From the NCBI GenBank assembly GCA_038216465.1, contig JBBQQC010000004.1, positions 62,001-126,000 of the forward strand: DNA of 64,000 nt, read 5' to 3'. Positions 59,416 through 64,000 of the stretch are shown in pieces. The notes beneath the pieces were generated by a model. That model was not told the origin of the DNA, searched no databases, and was given only the letters and a program-made list of their open reading frames with translations. A program made the translations under genes and the position numbers. Within the stretch, counting starts at the first letter, position 1. The number at the start of each line of letters is the position of its first letter. This DNA is from JACCZX01 sp038216465 (GTDB taxonomy: Bacteria > Pseudomonadota > Gammaproteobacteria > Burkholderiales > Burkholderiaceae_F).

Positions 59416-60735
59416 ATGGCTCATGTGAAGATTGCCGCCGTACGCGGCATGAATGACTTATTGCCGGACGCGTCACCGCTATGGGAATGGTTCGAGGCGC
59501 GGGTGGCGGACTGGGTGCGCTCGTACGGCTACCAGCAGATTCGCACGCCAATCGTCGAGCACACCGATCTATTCGTGCGTGGCATTGGCGAGGTGACCGA
59601 CATCGTCGAACGCGAAATGTATTCGTTCGAGGATCGGGCGAACCGGGAGCGGCTGACGCTGCGCCCGGAATTCACCGCGGGCACCGTGCGCGCAGCGATC
59701 GAGCACAACTTGACATACGACGGGCCGAAGCGCGTGTGGTCGACGGGTCCGCTATTTCGCCACGAGCGCCCGCAGCGTGGGCGCTTCCGCCAGTTTCATC
59801 AGGTCAACGTCGAGGCGCTCGGGTTTGCGGGGCCGGATATCGATGCCGAGCAGATTGTGATGCTTGCTCGGCTCTGGAAGATTCTTGGCGTCACGAGTAC
59901 GCGGCTGGAAATCAATTGTCTTGGACAGGCTGTGGAGCGCGCGGAGCATCGTTCCGAGTTGGTCAGGTACTTCACCCAGCATCAATCCGCGCTCGACGCC
60001 GACTCGGCGCGCCGGCTGTCCACGAATCCGCTGCGTATTCTGGACACCAGGAATCCGGCGATGGCGGACCTGCTGGCCGACGCTCCGCAAATCACTTCGT
60101 ATCTGGGAGCCGAAACGCGCCGCCATTTCGATGGCTTGCAGGCGATTCTGACCGCCGCCGGTGTTGCGTTCAAGGTCAATCCGCGTCTGGTGCGCGGGCT
60201 CGATTACTACAACCTGACGGTGTTCGAGTGGATCACCGACGAGCTGGGCGCGCAGGGAACGTTGTGCGGCGGCGGGCGGTATGACCCGCTGATCGAACAG
60301 CTCGGTGGCAGGCCGACCCCGGCCATCGGATTTGCGATCGGGATCGAACGAGTGATCGAGTGCCTGACGCAATCGGGACAGGTCGATGCCTCCGTGCATA
60401 CGGACGTCTATGTGGCTCACCAAGGGGGCGTGACAGCGATGCGTGCGTTTCAGGCGGCTGAGCAGTTGCGCGACGCCGGCCTCGACGTGATCTACCACGC
60501 AGGTGAGGCGAGTTTGAAATCGCAGATGAAGCGCGCCGATGCGAGCGGCGCGGAGTTTGCCGTCATTATCGGCGAACGCGAGCTGGCGACCGATTCGGCT
60601 GCCGTCAAGAACCTGCGCGCGCCGCCCACTGCGACGAAACCGGAGCAGCGTATCGTGCCGCTCCAAATATTGGCAGACACGCTGGTCGGCGAGTTCAGTG
60701 CGCCCGAATCAGATCAATCGATAACGGACAGGTAG
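59416..60735 (+). CDS. hisS: Histidyl-tRNA synthetase
   Basis: HisS charges tRNA-His. The 439-residue product begins MAHVKIAAVRGMNDLLPDAS. The class II motifs are present: TLRPEFTAGTVRA, motif 2 FRHERPQRGRFRQFHQVNVE, the histidine-specific LVRGLDYYNLTVFEW and motif 3 GGRYDPLIEQLGG...GFAIGIERV. The C-terminal anticodon-binding domain includes FQAAEQLRDAGLDVIY. yfgM follows immediately (stop and start adjacent). Confidence 0.98.
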   Translation: MAHVKIAAVRGMNDLLPDASPLWEWFEARVADWVRSYGYQQIRTPIVEHTDLFVRGIGEVTDIVEREMYSFEDRANRERLTLRPEFTAGTVRAAIEHNLTYDGPKRVWSTGPLFRHERPQRGRFRQFHQVNVEALGFAGPDIDAEQIVMLARLWKILGVTSTRLEINCLGQAVERAEHRSELVRYFTQHQSALDADSARRLSTNPLRILDTRNPAMADLLADAPQITSYLGAETRRHFDGLQAILTAAGVAFKVNPRLVRGLDYYNLTVFEWITDELGAQGTLCGGGRYDPLIEQLGGRPTPAIGFAIGIERVIECLTQSGQVDASVHTDVYVAHQGGVTAMRAFQAAEQLRDAGLDVIYHAGEASLKSQMKRADASGAEFAVIIGERELATDSAAVKNLRAPPTATKPEQRIVPLQILADTLVGEFSAPESDQSITDR

Positions 60736-61377
60736 ATGGCTTACGACTTACAGGAACAGGAGCAGCTTGACGAGCTCAAGGCATGGTGGGGCAAGTACGG
60801 TAATTTGATACTGACCGTCGCGACCGTCGTGCTGTTGGCATTCGCGGCGTACAACGGTTGGCGTTGGTATCAGCGCACTCAGGCCGAAGAGGCCGCCGGT
60901 TTGTATGCCGAGCTCGAGCGCGCAATGGCGGCGCGTGAATCGGAACGCGTGAAGACGCTCAGCGCGACGTTGACGGACAAGTACGGCCGTACTGCTTATG
61001 GCGCGATGGCGGCGCTGCAGGCCGCACGCTGGTCGGCTGAAAACGGCGACAACGCCGGTGCGCGCACGCGCTTGCAGTGGGTGATCGAGCACGCCGATCA
61101 TCCCGAGATCATCGCCATTGCGCGAGTTCGGCTGGCGGGGGTGCTGCTTGATGAAAAGCAATTGGACGAAGCGCTGAAAGTACTTGATGGCGCCACTCCG
61201 TCAATCCACGCGACTGCGATCGCGGACCGGCGTGGCGACATTCTATTTGCGCAGAACAAAATCAATGAGGCGCGCGCTGCCTATCGAGATGCACTCGCAA
61301 AGGCTGCCGCCGAGCATCCACTGCGCCAGCTTATCCAGCTGAAGCTGGACGCGCTGCCACCGACTGCAGCGTCATGA
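60736..61377 (+). CDS. yfgM: YfgM-like tetratricopeptide membrane protein
   Basis: YfgM is a single-pass protein with a periplasmic TPR domain; it associates with the SecYEG translocon and PpiD in E. coli. The 213-residue product starts MAYDLQEQEQLDELKAWWGK, followed by a membrane helix at about 20-42 (LILTVATVVLLAFAAYNGW) and a helical TPR-like domain. It lies between hisS and bamB as in other proteobacteria, directly after the hisS stop and overlapping bamB by ATGA. Confidence 0.95.
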   Translation: MAYDLQEQEQLDELKAWWGKYGNLILTVATVVLLAFAAYNGWRWYQRTQAEEAAGLYAELERAMAARESERVKTLSATLTDKYGRTAYGAMAALQAARWSAENGDNAGARTRLQWVIEHADHPEIIAIARVRLAGVLLDEKQLDEALKVLDGATPSIHATAIADRRGDILFAQNKINEARAAYRDALAKAAAEHPLRQLIQLKLDALPPTAAS

Positions 61378-62522
61378 GAAGCGCTGCGATCGCGGTCCTG
61401 GCGGCGTCTTTCAGCGTCCTGGCGGGATGTTCATGGCTCCCATCCTGGATGGGCGGCACGCCCTCTAGAGCGGCGCAGCCGACCGCGCTGACCGAGATCA
61501 AGTCGACGCTGAACACGCGAGTCGCGTGGCGCGCGTCGGTCGGCGCCGGCCGCACTGAGTTGATGCAGCCGGCGGTGGCCGAGAACGCGGTATACGCCGC
61601 GGCGGCCGATGGTGCGGTCGTGCGGCTTGCGCCCGACACCGGCCAGGTTGTGTGGCGTTCCGACACCAAGGCGCGCATTAGTGCAGGAGTGGGTAGCGAT
61701 GGATTGACGGTGGCGGTGGCGACATCGCGCGGAGAAATCATCGCGTTGGGTGCCGACGGCAAAGAACTGTGGCGCACGCAGGTGGGTGGTGAGATGCGAT
61801 CGCCGCCGCTGGTCGGCCGTGGCCTGGTGGTGCTCCGATCCACCGACTATCGCATCACCGCACTCGACGCTGCGAGCGGCAAGCGCCGCTGGGCATATCA
61901 GCGCGCCAACGTCCCGCTGACGCTGCGCGGCCTGACCGAAATGGTGTTCGCAAGCGACTTGGTGATCGCCGGGTTTCCGAGTGGACGCCTGGTGGCGTTG
62001 AACAATGCGAACGGTGCGGTACGTTGGGACGTTGCGGTTTCGGAACCACGTGGTGCGACCGAAGTCGAGCGCTTGGCCGATGTCGTAGGGGCTCCACTGG
62101 TGATCGGCAATGAAGTGTGTGCGGCGTCGTATCAGGGGCGCGTTGGATGTTTCGACGCCAACAACGGCAGCCTTCGCTGGTCGAGTGAGATTTCAGCCGG
62201 CGCGGGACCGACGGCCGACGAGCGTCGCGTGTACGTCGTCGACGCCAAGTCGAACGTCGCAGCTTTTAACCGTGCGGCGGGCTCGTCGGCGTGGCGGCAG
62301 GACAAGCTGATGCATCGTGAATTGTCGGCGCCGCTCGCCTTGCGGCGGGCGATCGTTGCCGGTGACTTTGCGGGCGTCGTGCACTTTCTGTCGCCTGAAG
62401 ACGGCTCGTTCGTCGCTCGCGTGCCGTTGTCGGCGGAAATCGTCGCGACCCCGCGCGGGCTGGGCGGCGGCGTCGTGATCCAAGCGCGCGATGGCACTGT
62501 GGCGCTGATAACGATCGAATAG
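61374..62522 (+). CDS. bamB: Outer membrane assembly lipoprotein BamB
   Basis: BamB is a beta-propeller lipoprotein of the BAM complex that inserts outer-membrane proteins. The 382-residue protein has a lipobox LAGC (Cys19) and repeated PQQ-like blades with W-containing motifs such as AADGAVVRLAPDTGQVVWRS, ALDAASGKRRWAYQ, ALNNANGAVRWDV and CFDANNGSLRWSS. It overlaps yfgM by four bases; der follows 33 bases downstream across a small GC-rich dyad (CCGGCGC/GCGCCGG, 62524-62540) without a T-run. Confidence 0.97.
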   Translation: MRSAAIAVLAASFSVLAGCSWLPSWMGGTPSRAAQPTALTEIKSTLNTRVAWRASVGAGRTELMQPAVAENAVYAAAADGAVVRLAPDTGQVVWRSDTKARISAGVGSDGLTVAVATSRGEIIALGADGKELWRTQVGGEMRSPPLVGRGLVVLRSTDYRITALDAASGKRRWAYQRANVPLTLRGLTEMVFASDLVIAGFPSGRLVALNNANGAVRWDVAVSEPRGATEVERLADVVGAPLVIGNEVCAASYQGRVGCFDANNGSLRWSSEISAGAGPTADERRVYVVDAKSNVAAFNRAAGSSAWRQDKLMHRELSAPLALRRAIVAGDFAGVVHFLSPEDGSFVARVPLSAEIVATPRGLGGGVVIQARDGTVALITIE

Positions 62523-62555
62523 TCCGGCGCACAGCGCCGGGCAACAGCGTCTCCG

Positions 62556-63890
62556 ATGAAGCCAGTCGTCGCGATTGTCGGCCGTCCTAACGTCGGCAAG
62601 TCGACGCTGTTCAATCGTTTGACCCGAACCCGTGCCGCGTTGGTTGCCGACTTTCCGGGGCTTACGCGCGATCGACACTACGGCGAAGGGCGCATCGGCC
62701 CGCGCGATTACATCGTCATCGACACCGGCGGCTTCGAGCCCGTCAATGCCGAGGGCATCGTGCGCGAAATGGCGGCCCAGACCGAGCAGGCCATCGCCGA
62801 ATGCGACGTGGTGATCTTTGTTCTAGACGCGCGCGAAGGGCTGACCGGCCAGGATGCGCGTATCGCCAAGCGCTTGCGTATTGCTGCGCGACCGATCGTC
62901 CTGGCGGTCAACAAGGCCGAGGGACTGACTGAGCAGTCCGCCGCCGAGTTTCACGAACTCGGGCTTGGCGAGCCGTGGCTGATCTCGGCCGCGCACGGCG
63001 ACGGCGTACAGGAGCTGATGCATACGGCGCTCGCCGGATTGGCCGCTGTCGTCGAGGATGACCCCGAGTCTGACCAATCGGTTGCCGGCAAGCGGATCCG
63101 GGTCGCCGTTGTCGGGCGTCCGAACGTCGGCAAGTCCACGCTGATCAATGCGCTGCTCGGCGAGCCGCGGCTGATTGCATTTGACGAGCCGGGTACGACG
63201 CGCGATTCGATCGAGATTGAGTTTGACTACGACGGGCAGGCGTTCACGTTAATCGATACCGCGGGACTACGCCGCCGTGGCAAGGTGTTCGAAACAATTG
63301 AAAAGTTTTCGGTGGTCAAGACCCTGCAGTCGATTGCCGATTGCAACGTCGTCATCCTGCTGCTCGACGCGGCGTCAGAAATCGCCGATCAGGACGCGCA
63401 TATCGCCGGCTTCATACTCGAAAGCGGCCGCGCGATGGTCGTTGCGGTCAACAAGTGGGACGGCCTGGACGCGTATCAGCGCGAACGTATTACGCGCGAA
63501 ATCGAGCGCAAGCTGCACTTTCTGCGCTGGGCGCGCTTTCACCAGGTATCGGCGCGTAAACGAACCGGGCTGAAGCCGATGATGCGTTCGGTCACCGAAG
63601 CGTATCGCGCCGCGTTCGTACGCTTGCCGACGCCCAAGCTGACCCGTGCACTGATGGCCGCGGTTGCGCGCCAGCAACCAGCACGCGCCGGCCACTCCCG
63701 GCCCAAGCCACGCTACGCGCACCAAGGCGGCCACAATCCGCCGATCATCGTGGTGCACGGCAATTCGTTGAATCACGTGGCGGACTCCTATCGGCGCTAT
63801 CTGGAAGGTCAGTTCCGCGAGCAGTTCGAGTTGACCGGAACGCCGTTACGGGTGGAGTTTCGAACTAGCAAGAACCCGTACGTCGAGTAG
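62556..63890 (+). CDS. der: Ribosome biogenesis GTPase Der (EngA)
   Basis: Der has two tandem GTPase domains and acts in 50S assembly. The 444-residue protein shows G1 GRPNVGKST at about residue 8 and again at about 187, each with DTGG/DTAG Walker B motifs, NKAE and NKWD G4 motifs, then a KH-like C-terminal domain (from about 360). hfq often follows der in betaproteobacteria, but no hfq start occurs before the window ends. Confidence 0.98.
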   Translation: MKPVVAIVGRPNVGKSTLFNRLTRTRAALVADFPGLTRDRHYGEGRIGPRDYIVIDTGGFEPVNAEGIVREMAAQTEQAIAECDVVIFVLDAREGLTGQDARIAKRLRIAARPIVLAVNKAEGLTEQSAAEFHELGLGEPWLISAAHGDGVQELMHTALAGLAAVVEDDPESDQSVAGKRIRVAVVGRPNVGKSTLINALLGEPRLIAFDEPGTTRDSIEIEFDYDGQAFTLIDTAGLRRRGKVFETIEKFSVVKTLQSIADCNVVILLLDAASEIADQDAHIAGFILESGRAMVVAVNKWDGLDAYQRERITREIERKLHFLRWARFHQVSARKRTGLKPMMRSVTEAYRAAFVRLPTPKLTRALMAAVARQQPARAGHSRPKPRYAHQGGHNPPIIVVHGNSLNHVADSYRRYLEGQFREQFELTGTPLRVEFRTSKNPYVE

Positions 63891-64000
63891 CGCGCGAGCG
63901 AGCGACTCAGCCTATGCTTGCTCGCCAAGGCGCGTCTTTTGCTTTACATTGATTTTGGCCGGGGTGCCTCCACTGTTAGAGCGTGCCAGGCTGTTTCAAT
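63891..64000 (+). other. Intergenic sequence after der (window end)
   Basis: No gene starts in these 110 bases. An imperfect dyad (CGAGCGAG with CTTGCTCG, about 63894-63924) is followed after a few bases by TCTTTT, a weak terminator-like signal. A neighbouring gene, likely hfq by analogy, would begin beyond the window. Confidence 0.5.

Noticed and set aside
59752..60666. 304-residue reverse-strand frame over hisS
   Set aside because: Antisense shadow of conserved HisS.
62524..62540. CCGGCGC/GCGCCGG dyad between bamB and der as a terminator
   Set aside because: No T-run follows and der has little room for its own promoter; more likely an mRNA hairpin.
63891..64000. Start of hfq after der
   Set aside because: No Hfq coding sequence is visible before the window ends.

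Overview
The window is a dense, almost gap-free stretch of chromosomal DNA from a betaproteobacterium, most probably a member of Burkholderiales or a close relative. The basis is gene order: asd-fimV-truA-trpFBA-accD-folC-SPOR-purF-metZ, prfB-lysS beside a recJ/rpfE-type pair, thrS-infC-rpmI-rplT-pheST-ihfA-merR-tRNA-Pro, surE-pcm-nlpD, and ndk-rlmN-pilF-rodZ-ispG-hisS-yfgM-bamB-der. Base composition is uniformly GC-rich. No insertion sequence, prophage, CRISPR array or rRNA was seen, and no gap without a gene exceeds about 300 bases.

Layout. 1-9942: end of asd, fimV, truA, the trpF-trpB-trpA-accD-folC run (mostly start/stop overlaps) and a SPOR protein. 10007-12853: purF, then metZ behind what reads clearly as a SAM-II (SAM-alpha) riboswitch with an intrinsic terminator ending at the metZ start codon. 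12964-13824: an unusual secreted or anchored haem-motif protein. 13839-19399: complete isc operon (iscR-iscS-iscU-iscA-hscB-hscA-fdx-iscX) with a sigma70 promoter and an IscR-type operator. 19386-26802: a DUF1439 lipoprotein gene, then a reverse-strand operon rpfE-like/recJ/prfB/SDR/lysS/Nudix; prfB has the classical programmed +1 frameshift. 26907-31948: lolC-lolD, a DUF2062 protein and comEC. 31975-36969: an Anbu (ancestral proteasome-like) operon: circularly permuted ATP-grasp, a TPR-GGDEF diguanylate cyclase, alpha-E and the Anbu peptidase. 36995-42281: hydroxybutyrate dehydrogenase, an alpha/beta hydrolase, a flavodoxin-like protein, mtfA and relA. 42318-50220: tRNA-Val, thrS, infC, rpmI, rplT, pheS, pheT, ihfA, a merR-like gene and tRNA-Pro. 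50224-63890: surE, pcm, nlpD, a 3'-5' exonuclease, rlmD, ndk, rlmN, pilF, rodZ, ispG, hisS, yfgM, bamB and der.

The most notable observations are: (1) a ten-codon, threonine-rich leader peptide plus terminator upstream of thrS, which looks like a ribosome-mediated attenuator; (2) the SAM-II riboswitch/terminator of metZ; (3) the Anbu operon with a translationally coupled diguanylate cyclase inside it and no transglutaminase gene; (4) a folC gene with no ATG, GTG or TTG start at its N-terminus; (5) absence of rpoS after nlpD and of cvpA before purF; (6) a haem c-motif protein with an Ig-like domain and a C-terminal sorting-type tail. All calls rest on reading the sequence and on family knowledge; no search or folding program was run.
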